Shown: in pieces, positions 1-7,707 of the stretch
Position numbering within the stretch: the first letter of the stretch is position 1
How the letters are laid out: the number at the start of each line of letters is the position of its first letter
Source of the DNA: JBLHKS01 sp047620505
GTDB taxonomy: Bacteria > Verrucomicrobiota > Verrucomicrobiia > Verrucomicrobiales > DEV007
Direction: 5' to 3'
DNA: 15,578 nucleotides
NCBI GenBank assembly: GCA_047620505.1
Contig: JBLHKS010000164.1
Span: 1-15,578 of the forward strand
Made by a program: the position numbers and the translations under genes
Notes under the pieces: generated by a model
Seen by the model: the letters and a program-made list of their open reading frames with translations, nothing else
Told to the model about the DNA's origin: nothing
Database searches by the model: none

Positions 1-1
1 T

Positions 2-2560
2 CCAATCCCAGTAACAAAGCATAGTGATGGGCGAGGCTTTTCATTCATACACTCTACTACGATGCTTTCAGCTGCCACGATATTTCCTGAAGAGCCAAAT
101 AAAGAACACCAAACCGCGATTCGACTGGAAGAACGCAGCCGTGAAGTTACGGAAGACGGGGTTCTCGTGAAAACATCGGGCGGTTTGGGCGATGAATGGA
201 CCTATCGCCGCTACAAACCGGAAGACGTTTGGGCATTCCGCCCTATCCAGAAGCCTTCATTGCCAAAAAACAGCGACCATCCAGTCGACGCGTTCATCGG
301 AGCTAAACTAGAAGCAGCTGGATTTCAAAGCGCACCGCCAGCTGAGCTACGGACCCTGATTCGGCGGGCCAGTTTTGATTTAACCGGTCTACCTCCAACT
401 CCCGAAGAGATTGCAGATTTTCTCAAGGCTTCGGAAGCTGACCCGGAAAAGGCTTGGACCAATTTAGTCGATCGTCTTTTGACCAGCGAACACTACGGCG
501 AGCGCTGGGCGCAGCATTGGCTTGACGTTACTCGTTATGCCGATACGGCCGGACTCTCGAATGACTACGAGCGATCAAATGCTTGGCGCTACCGCGATTA
601 CGTGATCCGCGCGTTCAACGAAGACATGCCCTACGATCAGTTTGTGGTCGAACAGATCGCTGGGGACGAACTGGCCGATGCTTCGCTTCGAAAACGCTTG
701 GCAGATAAGAAGGAATTCGAAATTGCTCGCCGAGAAGGCCGATTTAATGAAAAAGAGAGCGAACTGCTAGTCGCTAGCAGTTTCCTACGGATGGGCCCTT
801 GGGATCCCGCAATGGTAAAAGCTCCTGAAGCTCGACAACAATATATTGATGATGTCGTAAACGATGTCGGCCAGACTTTCCTGTCGACAACGATGCGATG
901 CTTCAAGTGTCACGATCATAAATTCGATCCCCTGCCAACACGCGATTATTACCGATTCTACGCGATCTTCGCAGGAACACAGCTAGCTGAGCGGCCTGCT
1001 CCATTTCTAGCTGAGGAGAATCGGGCTGGATTTGAAGAAGATAAGCAGATGACTCAAAATCTCCTCGATTTCGCCAGCCAGAAATTTAGTGAGATCGTTA
1101 AAAAGTCGAAAGCGGCCGAGGAAAAATGGTATGCCGACCGTGGACTGGAATTTATTCCTGAAAGCGAACGGAAAAATGTGCCAGACGAAGAAAAACCGCC
1201 CCGGTTGGCTGGATTGGACGAAGATGAGAAAGGCCGCCACAAAGTTCGGCAGCAGGACCAATGGATCTGGACTCGGCGATTAGAGCGATACAAACCTTTA
1301 GCCCAAACTGTTTACAACGGCCCGGATCCGAAGTTTCTCAACAGTCGTAAACTTAGAATGCCACCGCAGATCGGCGAGAAGGCTCCGGAAAGCTGGATTC
1401 TTTCAGGCGGTTCACTTGAAGCTCCAGATCAGCCGGTAACGCCGGGAGTGCTAAGCGCAATAGGCGTTCCAACCGAAGAGGCGAGCGAGATTGATCCGTT
1501 TCGACTAACGGAAGAACCAAATGGACGGCGACTTGGACTGGCAAACTGGATTGCAGATGCGCGAAATCCGCTGACTGCCCGCTCAATCGTAAATCGCGTC
1601 TGGCAATATCATTTCGGCAAACCGCTTGCGGGAAATCCCAATAATTTCGGCGCGAAAGGCGCGAAGCCCACGCACCAGCAGCTGCTGGATTGGCTGGCTG
1701 CCGATTTTACCGAGAACGGCTGGCGACTAAAACGCCTTCACTGGCTTATTATGTCTTCAGCCACCTACCAACAAGCTGGCAGGCACCCTCAACAGGCTTA
1801 TCTCCGAAATGAGGATCCGAACAACAACCTTTTTGCCTATTTCCCGACACGACGGCTTTCAGCGGAAGAGCTTCGGGATGGAATGCTTCGCATAACTGGC
1901 GAATTGAATCCAACTCATGGCGGATTACCGGTTAGACCGGAAATTAATATGGAAGTCGCGCTTCAGCCGCGGATGATTCAATTTTCAATCGCTCCGACTT
2001 ATCTTCCTTCGCGAAATCCCGAGGAACGGAACAGGCGTAGCATTTATGCTTATCGAGTTCGGGGCCTCGCGAATCCATTTCTCGAAACTTTCAATCAGCC
2101 GAACCCGAACGACTCTTGCGATCTTCGGGATTCCGCTTCCGTTTCACCTCAGGCCTTCACTTTGCTCAACAGCGACCTCGTGACGGATCGTTCGATCGCT
2201 TTTGCTCTACGCCTGAAGAAGGAATCCTCCACCCTCACTGAGCAAGTGCGCTCAGGATTTGAGCTCGCACTTGGGCGAACTCCCAATGCGGAGGAGAGCG
2301 ATCGGATAATCTCTTACATCAAGGAGATGCAGGCCTATCATCTTGAGCAAAATCCGGAAAAGAGAATTTACCCAACCGAAATTACGCGGTCGCTGGTCGA
2401 AGAGTTCAGCGGTTCACCGTTTGAATATGTAGAGATTCTTCCTGTCTTCAAAAACTACGTTCCCGACCAACAAGCGGCCGACGTCAGCCCGGAAACGCGG
2501 GCGCTCGCGGATTTCTGCCTACTTTTATTCAATAGCAACGAATTTGCCTACACCTATTAA
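2..2560 (+). CDS. DUF1549/DUF1553 (PSCyt2/PSD1) c-heme protein, 5' partial
   Basis: The reading frame is open from the first complete codon of the window, so the gene very probably begins upstream. The first in-frame ATG is at 62, but a protein starting there would lack the export signal expected of this family. Counting from that Met, residues about 70-310 form the DUF1549 (PSCyt2) domain, containing a c-type heme motif CFKCH at 280-284. Residues about 476-780 form the DUF1553 (PSD1) domain, beginning near RRLGLANWIADARNPLTAR and including the typical SPQAFTLLNSDLV segment. The protein ends in a family-typical NSNEFAYTY tail. Members are abundant exported proteins of Planctomycetes and Verrucomicrobia, often linked by genome context to polysaccharide breakdown; their chemistry is not established. 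The DUF1501 gene follows after 4 bases and is the usual partner. Family assignment is firm; function is not known. Confidence 0.93.
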   Translation, partial: PIPVTKHSDGRGFSFIHSTTMLSAATIFPEEPNKEHQTAIRLEERSREVTEDGVLVKTSGGLGDEWTYRRYKPEDVWAFRPIQKPSLPKNSDHPVDAFIGAKLEAAGFQSAPPAELRTLIRRASFDLTGLPPTPEEIADFLKASEADPEKAWTNLVDRLLTSEHYGERWAQHWLDVTRYADTAGLSNDYERSNAWRYRDYVIRAFNEDMPYDQFVVEQIAGDELADASLRKRLADKKEFEIARREGRFNEKESELLVASSFLRMGPWDPAMVKAPEARQQYIDDVVNDVGQTFLSTTMRCFKCHDHKFDPLPTRDYYRFYAIFAGTQLAERPAPFLAEENRAGFEEDKQMTQNLLDFASQKFSEIVKKSKAAEEKWYADRGLEFIPESERKNVPDEEKPPRLAGLDEDEKGRHKVRQQDQWIWTRRLERYKPLAQTVYNGPDPKFLNSRKLRMPPQIGEKAPESWILSGGSLEAPDQPVTPGVLSAIGVPTEEASEIDPFRLTEEPNGRRLGLANWIADARNPLTARSIVNRVWQYHFGKPLAGNPNNFGAKGAKPTHQQLLDWLAADFTENGWRLKRLHWLIMSSATYQQAGRHPQQAYLRNEDPNNNLFAYFPTRRLSAEELRDGMLRITGELNPTHGGLPVRPEINMEVALQPRMIQFSIAPTYLPSRNPEERNRRSIYAYRVRGLANPFLETFNQPNPNDSCDLRDSASVSPQAFTLLNSDLVTDRSIAFALRLKKESSTLTEQVRSGFELALGRTPNAEESDRIISYIKEMQAYHLEQNPEKRIYPTEITRSLVEEFSGSPFEYVEILPVFKNYVPDQQAADVSPETRALADFCLLLFNSNEFAYTY

Positions 2561-2564
2561 TTTC

Positions 2565-3980
2565 ATGAAGTCTCCAATTTGTTCACGCCCGAGTTCGACT
2601 GCGGCTGGTCGCCGAGAATTTCTCTATGGTCTTGGTGCGTCGCTGGGTTCAGTCGCGATGACCGACCTGGTGGCCGAAGATTCGAATCCTTTGAGCCCGA
2701 AAAAACCGCTTCACGCTCCAAAGGCCAAAAATGTGATCATGCTCTTCATGGAGGGAGGTCCGGGCCACATGGATACGTTTGATCCGAAGCCGAAACTCAC
2801 TGAATTACATAAGACTGAATCAAAACGAAATCGCAGTCTCGCCGCCAACTCGGGACAGTTTCAATTTTACGTCGGCAGCCCATTCAAGTTCGATAAAGTG
2901 GGGCAGAACGGCATCGAGATGTGCGACCAATGGAAATATCTTCGCGATCCCGATATTGCGGATGAATTATGCAATTATCGTGGCTGTCAGGCCGAGTCTC
3001 TGAATCATCCAGAGGCCCTTTTCCACATGAACACAGGAAGCCGTCTGGGTGCCGACCCATCACTGGGAGCATGGGCGACTTACGGACTTGGAAGCAGCAA
3101 TCGGAATCTTCCGGGCTACGTGGTCATGACCGAGATGGCGCTTCCACAAGGAGGCTCGCGAAACTGGTCTAATGGATTTCTTCCGGCTTACCATCAAGGC
3201 ACGCGGCTTCGCCCCACTGGTTCGCCAATTCTTGACCTCGAATCTCAATCGAATAAGACACGAGAACACCAGCGTAAAGCCCTCGATACTCTCGGTTTCC
3301 TCAACGATCAGCATAGTAGCCGGTATCCAGAGCACGCCGATCTTTCGGCGCGCATGGAATCCTACGAACTCGCCTACCGGATGCAGATGGAGGTTCCTGA
3401 AGTCGTTGATCTGAAGGGCGAGCCGGATCACATCCGCGAGACTTACGGTATGAATAATAGTGTTACTCGTGACTTCGGCACCCAATGCCTGATGGCGAGA
3501 CGTCTGGTCGAAAAGGGAGTTCGCTTTGTGCAGATTTTCGCTGGGGGCTGGGACAGCCACGACTACCTCGAACGTGGCCACACTTCGCGTATTGCGAGTG
3601 TGGATCAGCCGATGGCTGCTCTGATCAAGGATTTGAAGCAACGCGGCATGCTGGACGACACGCTTGTTATTTGGACCGGCGAATTCGGCCGTACGCCGGA
3701 TAACAACAAGCGTGGCGGAGTCTATTCTATTGGACGAGGCCACAACGCAGATGCGATGACGATGCTGATGGCCGGTGGAGGCGTAAAACCGGGTGTCGTG
3801 GGCGCTACCGATGACATCGGAGCTGAGGCCGTTGATGTAAAACACCCAATTCGCGATTTTCACGTCACTCTCCTGCATCTGTTAGGGCTGGACGATAATA
3901 AACTTACCTATTTCCACGCGGGTCGATACAAGCAGCTGAGTCAGTTCGGTGGCGAGGTCATCGATGATCTAATCGCGTGA
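2565..3980 (+). CDS. DUF1501 protein, Tat-exported, partner of the upstream DUF1553 protein
   Basis: DUF1501 proteins belong to the alkaline phosphatase/sulfatase-like fold group, but their substrate is unknown. I chose the ATG at 2565. An in-frame TTG at 2544 would add seven residues and overlap the upstream gene by 17 bases, and neither start has a clear Shine-Dalgarno site. Near the N-terminus is a twin-arginine signal, GRREFL at residues 15-20, followed by a Gly/Ala/Leu-rich segment, so export in folded form is likely. Family blocks are NVIMLFMEGGPGHMDTFDP near the N-terminus, WDSH at 329-332, TGEFGRTP with Glu373, and GRGHN with His393; the C-terminus has the HPIRDFHVTLLHLLGL block. The Asp/His/Glu residues in these blocks are plausible metal ligands by analogy to the fold. 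Length (471 aa) is normal. It is almost certainly co-transcribed with the DUF1553 gene, 4 bases upstream. Confidence 0.93.
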   Translation: MKSPICSRPSSTAAGRREFLYGLGASLGSVAMTDLVAEDSNPLSPKKPLHAPKAKNVIMLFMEGGPGHMDTFDPKPKLTELHKTESKRNRSLAANSGQFQFYVGSPFKFDKVGQNGIEMCDQWKYLRDPDIADELCNYRGCQAESLNHPEALFHMNTGSRLGADPSLGAWATYGLGSSNRNLPGYVVMTEMALPQGGSRNWSNGFLPAYHQGTRLRPTGSPILDLESQSNKTREHQRKALDTLGFLNDQHSSRYPEHADLSARMESYELAYRMQMEVPEVVDLKGEPDHIRETYGMNNSVTRDFGTQCLMARRLVEKGVRFVQIFAGGWDSHDYLERGHTSRIASVDQPMAALIKDLKQRGMLDDTLVIWTGEFGRTPDNNKRGGVYSIGRGHNADAMTMLMAGGGVKPGVVGATDDIGAEAVDVKHPIRDFHVTLLHLLGLDDNKLTYFHAGRYKQLSQFGGEVIDDLIA

Positions 3981-4032
3981 TCGGTGTTTTTGACGATTGA
4001 TCGATTGCTTTTCCCGGCTATTTTCGCGCCCG

Positions 4033-4668
4033 ATGGACCACAGCGCCCAAAAGAAAATAATCGATCGCGACATGAGCCGCTTGGAAGCGATGCTGGCTCG
4101 CGTGGCGAAATCAGATGAGAAGCTTCAACGCAAAATTGCCGAGGGCGACGATCTGCAATTGCTGGATCTCGCCTGCGGAGCTTGCGATGAAGCGGAAACG
4201 CTTACGAAATTCTTTTCCAAACTTCGCCGAGGCAAGAATCTGAAGCTGACTGGGCTCGATATCCGTGCTCGCGAAATTGCCGACGCCGCAGCGCGTTTCA
4301 AGCAGCGCGAGGACGCGGAAACGGGCTCGAAAATCGATTTCGAGTTCCTCCAGGGCGACGCGACGAAGCTCGATGGCCACCAGCAGCTGCCAGGTGAGTT
4401 CGACGTCGTTTTCATGCGTCACCAAAATCTCTGGAACGGCAAAAAGACGTGGGAAGAGATCTATCAAAAGGCGCTCGACAAGCTTTCGCCTGATGGTCGG
4501 TTGATCATCACGAGTTACTTCGATCGCGAGCATGAGCTTGCGCTCGACGTGATCAAGGAGCAGGGCGGCGAGCTGATCGTGACAGCTGCAAACGAGGATT
4601 CACGCGAGTTGCAAACGGCAGGCAAGTCGGTCGACCGACACGTTGCGATTCTGAAGCGGCGCGACTGA
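4033..4668 (+). CDS. class I SAM-dependent methyltransferase
   Basis: A 211-residue Rossmann-type methyltransferase. Visible elements are motif I LLDLACGACD (residues 43-52, a variant of the glycine-rich SAM loop), an acidic residue after strand 2 (GLDI, Asp77) suited to bind the SAM ribose, QGDA (108-111) before the adenine region, and the motif IV strand FDVVFMRHQNLW (124-135). A strand with SPDGRLIITSYF follows. The ATG at 4033 is preferred; an in-frame TTG at 3997 would add twelve residues that look non-conserved. No transmembrane or export signal is visible, so it is cytoplasmic. The RHQNLW segment where many relatives carry an NPPY-like or similar motif gives no clear substrate. It lies 52 bases after the DUF1501 gene and ends 2 bases from a converging gene, so it may share the upstream transcript. 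The family call is good; the substrate is unknown. Confidence 0.82.
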   Translation: MDHSAQKKIIDRDMSRLEAMLARVAKSDEKLQRKIAEGDDLQLLDLACGACDEAETLTKFFSKLRRGKNLKLTGLDIRAREIADAAARFKQREDAETGSKIDFEFLQGDATKLDGHQQLPGEFDVVFMRHQNLWNGKKTWEEIYQKALDKLSPDGRLIITSYFDREHELALDVIKEQGGELIVTAANEDSRELQTAGKSVDRHVAILKRRD

Positions 4669-4670
4669 TT

Positions 4671-5633
4671 TTACGATCGAACGCGAGCGCGAGCGCGGCT
4701 GATTTCCAGCCAGCCAAAGATTACGAGCGACGTCAGAAACGGTCCGAGCAGATAAATCGCGCGGTAAAGCAGGATGCTTCCTAACAATCCGGATTGAGAA
4801 ACCGTATCCGGCGTCAGCGCGACGATCACTACCTCGAAAACTCCGATTCCGCCTGGCACGCCCGACGCGACCGCGATGAACTGGGCGATGAAAACAACGG
4901 CGAGGAGTTGCATCAGCGGCATGCCGGTTTCAGGCAGGAGCACGGCCAGCGTCATCGCAGCAAAAACCCACTCTAACGTTGAGAAAAACAGGCCTCGCAT
5001 CAACGGGCCGGTATCGGGCGCGGCCAAGTTCATTCCGCGAAAAGATATCGGTCGAGATCGAAGCGAAAGAGCAATCACAATACCGAGGAAAACGGCGAGA
5101 AAAATGAACCCCAGCGGGCGCGTCGTGCCGCGATCAATCGGGAAATTCGCAGGCAACGGGATTGGACTCCAGCTGAGCGCAATCCCGGCCAGCAGCATCG
5201 GCGCAATCAGAACGAACACACTGTAGGCGATCGCCGATTTCAGCATCTGGACCGGCGTGTAGCCTTCCGCCGAAAGTAGCCGAACACGCGCGAGATTCGC
5301 CGTTAGCATCGCAAGACCGAGGTTCAGCGCGAACGTCGTGATGATGAAAGAAACGATCCCGGCACGAGCGGGTGGGAGCGGCTTTCCGGCGTAACGAAAC
5401 GTGATCGCCCCGTAACCCGCAATCGCCGCGTAACTCCCGATCGCAGCCAGCATCGCGAGACCGAGTTTCCACAGCGGCGTGTGCAGAACCGAAGTCCACA
5501 TTTCGACCCAGTCGAATTGCGTCAGCACCGCCCGCAGCTTCAAAATCGCCCAGACGAGCAGGCCCAGGACCGCGAGGGAGATCAGAATCCTGAGAGCGAG
5601 CGCCCAAGGGTGAGCTGATTTCGGTGAATTCAT
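4671..5633 (-). CDS. YbhN/UPF0104-type flippase-like membrane protein (LPG_synthase_TM domain)
   Basis: A 320-residue integral membrane protein with about eight hydrophobic helices (roughly 11-33, 55-80, 92-113, 132-155, 173-191, 213-235, 240-275 and 283-307). The diagnostic block is SGVPGGIGVFE at 257-267, matching the PGG-[IL]-G-x-FE signature of the lysylphosphatidylglycerol synthase transmembrane / UPF0104 family. A second family feature is LARVRLLSAEGYTP at 114-127. The soluble aminoacyl-transferase domain of MprF is absent, and the length fits the stand-alone members such as YbhN. MprF's membrane part flips aminoacylated lipids; stand-alone members are thought to handle lipids or isoprenoid-linked substrates, but that is inference here. 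The Arg-rich tail (RARARVRS) suits a cytoplasmic C-terminus. It lies 132 bases downstream of the small membrane-protein gene on the same strand and is likely in its operon. Confidence 0.85.
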   Translation of the reverse strand: MNSPKSAHPWALALRILISLAVLGLLVWAILKLRAVLTQFDWVEMWTSVLHTPLWKLGLAMLAAIGSYAAIAGYGAITFRYAGKPLPPARAGIVSFIITTFALNLGLAMLTANLARVRLLSAEGYTPVQMLKSAIAYSVFVLIAPMLLAGIALSWSPIPLPANFPIDRGTTRPLGFIFLAVFLGIVIALSLRSRPISFRGMNLAAPDTGPLMRGLFFSTLEWVFAAMTLAVLLPETGMPLMQLLAVVFIAQFIAVASGVPGGIGVFEVVIVALTPDTVSQSGLLGSILLYRAIYLLGPFLTSLVIFGWLEISRARARVRS

Positions 5634-5660
5634 TTGGGCAGGTCAAAAACGCGCCGGAGC

Positions 5661-5678
5661 AACCAGCAGCTGCTGGTT
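5661..5678. repeat. 18-base perfect palindrome between two minus-strand genes
   Basis: AACCAGCAGCTGCTGGTT is its own reverse complement. As RNA it could form a 7-base-pair hairpin with an AGCT loop. It sits 28 bases upstream of the start of the YbhN-type gene and about 88 bases past the stop of the small membrane-protein gene. Read on the minus strand, a run of five T follows about 13 bases after it, which is too far for a standard intrinsic terminator. It could be an operator, an attenuating hairpin, or one copy of the dispersed CAGCAGCTGCTG motif seen elsewhere in the window. The palindrome is a direct observation; its role is unknown. Confidence 0.5.
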
Positions 5679-5765
5679 TGATCGCACACCTTGTGCCAGT
5701 GGCCAACGAGAATAGGAAAAAGTCCGAAATTCCGCCGGGATCTGGCAAAAAAACTGCCCTTAGTG

Positions 5766-6194
5766 TTAGTCGCTGCAACTTTTCGTCGCTTTCGGCAGGA
5801 CGAAAAGCAACGCGATCGAAACCAACGCGGCCTGCACGAGAGTCGCCGCGGTCCAAGTCACGAAGTAGGAAGCCGGTAGCGGCTGGACATTCCACATGAT
5901 GAAAGCCCCGCCCGCCTGATGCAAAGCCATCACGCCAGCGAAAATCAACGCGCAGGGAATCCGTCCGCAGTTCGAAACCACGGCGAATTGAAACAGTAGC
6001 GTGAAGGAGATCGCAACGATCCCATGGCCCACGAAATTCGCCCACATTTTGCTCATCATCTCGGGCTCCGGACGCCAGATTTCTTTCGAATCAGCGTAGT
6101 AGCCGCCAGGGATTTGAGCGTGGATCAGAAAGTCCGAGCCTTGAAGGAGGATGAAAGCGACGAGACAACCGAGAGCGATACGAACAGGATTCAT
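5766..6194 (-). CDS. uncharacterised small four-helix membrane protein
   Basis: A 142-residue protein with four hydrophobic helices (about 5-24, 55-75, 80-98 and 113-133). The start is set at the ATG (complement of 6192-6194), giving MNPVRIALGCLVAF; a GTG fifteen bases further upstream would add five residues. Helix 1 ends in SDFLIHA, and the following loop carries YYADSKEIWRPEPEM (33-46). This pattern, helix-D-x-x-I-H then a Tyr and WRP-x-x-EM, resembles a small uncharacterised bacterial membrane family that I know only as hypothetical proteins. Conserved His and Glu near the membrane surface could be functional, but nothing shows what it does. It is the first gene of a likely two-gene minus-strand operon with the YbhN-type protein. 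It diverges from the second DUF1501 gene across a 121-base spacer that should hold promoters for both; I could not pick out convincing -35/-10 boxes. Confidence 0.72.
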   Translation of the reverse strand: MNPVRIALGCLVAFILLQGSDFLIHAQIPGGYYADSKEIWRPEPEMMSKMWANFVGHGIVAISFTLLFQFAVVSNCGRIPCALIFAGVMALHQAGGAFIMWNVQPLPASYFVTWTAATLVQAALVSIALLFVLPKATKSCSD

Positions 6195-6315
6195 GGCGAT
6201 AGTTGGCACCGAAACGCGCCCTCTGGCAAGTCAAACGCGAGCCGCGAAGTCTGGTCGCTTCCGGAATCGAACCTGACAGCGAAAGCCAGCTCAGAATGAA
6301 GCCGTGTCTTGAACA

Positions 6316-7707
6316 ATGTTGACGCTCCAAACCTCCGGGACTGACCGGAACTGCGAAGGCCGTTCTCGCCGAGATTTGTTGAAAATCGGAGCGCTTGGAC
6401 TGGGCGGTTTGACTCTACCAGAGCTGCTTCAAGCAAAGTCTGGCGGCGGCGCTGATTTCGTTCGCAACAAGTCGGTCGTGCTGCTTTTCCTCGGCGGAGG
6501 CGCAAGCCAGATTGAGACTTTCAATCCGAATATGTCCGCTCCATCGCCGTTTCGCAGCGTGACCGGCGAGGTTAAGACGAATGTTCCCGGGATCACGTTT
6601 GGCGGCACTTTTCCGCAGCTGGCGAAGCACGCCGACAAGATGGTTGTCGTTCGTTCCTATCATCATAAGCACAGCAATCACAGCCTCGCCGTTCCTTACG
6701 TGTTGTCAGGCGGTGACGTTTTTCCGGGCGGGATGAACTCGGTTTACGCGCGTTTGCGAGGGACGAATCATCCGGACTCGGGCTTGCCGACGACGTCTTT
6801 GGTTACCGCGCCTGACGTTGGGCGTTTCGTGAATACGAAGAAGCGAATCCTGGCCGGTTCCCAACCAGGTGATCTGGGTTCGGCTTACGCGCCTTTTGAT
6901 CCGGCTGGAGGCGGGCCGGCGATCGAAAACATGACCCTGAATCTGCCGCGCGCCCGGCTCGGCGACCGTCGGCAGCTGCTGGTCGAGTTGGATCGATTGA
7001 GACGCAAAACGGATAAGCAGAGAACGTTTGCCGATCTCGATAAATTTCAGCAGCAGGCCTACGACGTCGTTCTTGGTGGTGCCGCTGAGGCTTTTGACTT
7101 AACCAAAGAAAATCAGCGAACAATCGAGCGCTACGACACTGGAATGTTCCGAGTCGGCGAGACGAAAGACGTGATGCGGAGCTGTTCGCTGGGCCGCCAG
7201 ATGCTTCTCGCTCGGCGGTTGGTGGAGTCGGGCTGCGGCTTCGTCACTGTGCAGAATTCCGGATGGGACATGCACGGCGGGAAGGGAAATAATTTCATGA
7301 AACTCGGCCAGGGAATGGAAATGTTAGGGCGGCCGCTTGATAAGGCAGTTAGCGCGTTTCTTGAGGATTTAGCGCAGCGCGGTTTGCTCGAGCAGACCCT
7401 TCTAGTCATAACCGGCGACTTCGGCCGATCGCCAACGATCAACAAAAACGGCGGGCGCGATCATTGGGGAAATCTCAGCACATTGGCGCTCGCTGGCGGT
7501 GGGCTGCACACGGGACAGGTTTACGGTCAGGCTGCGCGGAACAACGACGTTCCGCATAGCGATCCAGTTGGCGTGGAGAACCTGATGTCGACGATCATGA
7601 ACGTGCTTTTCGACGTTGGGCAGCTCCGAATTCAACCCGGCATGCCTCAGCAGTTGCTGGATCCGATCGAGCGCTTCAAGCCGATCCCGATCGCCGGTGT
7701 TTATTGA
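6316..7707 (+). CDS. DUF1501 protein, Tat-exported (second copy)
   Basis: A 463-residue DUF1501 family member. The ATG at 6316 gives a classical twin-arginine signal, SRRDLLKIGALGLGGL at 17-32, so the mature protein should act outside the cytoplasm. Family blocks are SVVLLFLGGGASQIETFNP near residue 53, NSGWDMHG with Trp317-His320, ITGDFGRSP with Asp368, and GGRDHWG with His383; a VYGQAARNNDVPHSDP block follows. The first copy has Glu where this one has Asp in the GDFGR motif, and the two are clearly from different subgroups. Unlike the first copy, no DUF1549/DUF1553 gene lies beside it. Instead its stop codon overlaps the start of a DoeB-like deacylase gene (TGATG at 7705-7709), which implies translational coupling. 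Family call is firm. The chemistry is not established, though the metal-enzyme-like motifs suggest a hydrolase or a derived non-enzymatic member. Confidence 0.93.
   Translation: MLTLQTSGTDRNCEGRSRRDLLKIGALGLGGLTLPELLQAKSGGGADFVRNKSVVLLFLGGGASQIETFNPNMSAPSPFRSVTGEVKTNVPGITFGGTFPQLAKHADKMVVVRSYHHKHSNHSLAVPYVLSGGDVFPGGMNSVYARLRGTNHPDSGLPTTSLVTAPDVGRFVNTKKRILAGSQPGDLGSAYAPFDPAGGGPAIENMTLNLPRARLGDRRQLLVELDRLRRKTDKQRTFADLDKFQQQAYDVVLGGAAEAFDLTKENQRTIERYDTGMFRVGETKDVMRSCSLGRQMLLARRLVESGCGFVTVQNSGWDMHGGKGNNFMKLGQGMEMLGRPLDKAVSAFLEDLAQRGLLEQTLLVITGDFGRSPTINKNGGRDHWGNLSTLALAGGGLHTGQVYGQAARNNDVPHSDPVGVENLMSTIMNVLFDVGQLRIQPGMPQQLLDPIERFKPIPIAGVY

Noticed and set aside
3060..3878. Minus-strand ORF of 272 codons
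   Set aside because: It is antisense to the first DUF1501 gene, whose family motifs are clear; the antisense translation matches nothing I recognise.
4111..4533. Minus-strand ORF of 140 codons
   Set aside because: It is a mirror of the methyltransferase gene, which carries the SAM-binding motifs in the right order.
5134..6045. Minus-strand ORF of 303 codons
   Set aside because: It overlaps two membrane-protein genes in another frame on the same strand, is rich in Arg, Gly, Asp and Cys, and has no hydrophobic pattern or recognisable motif.
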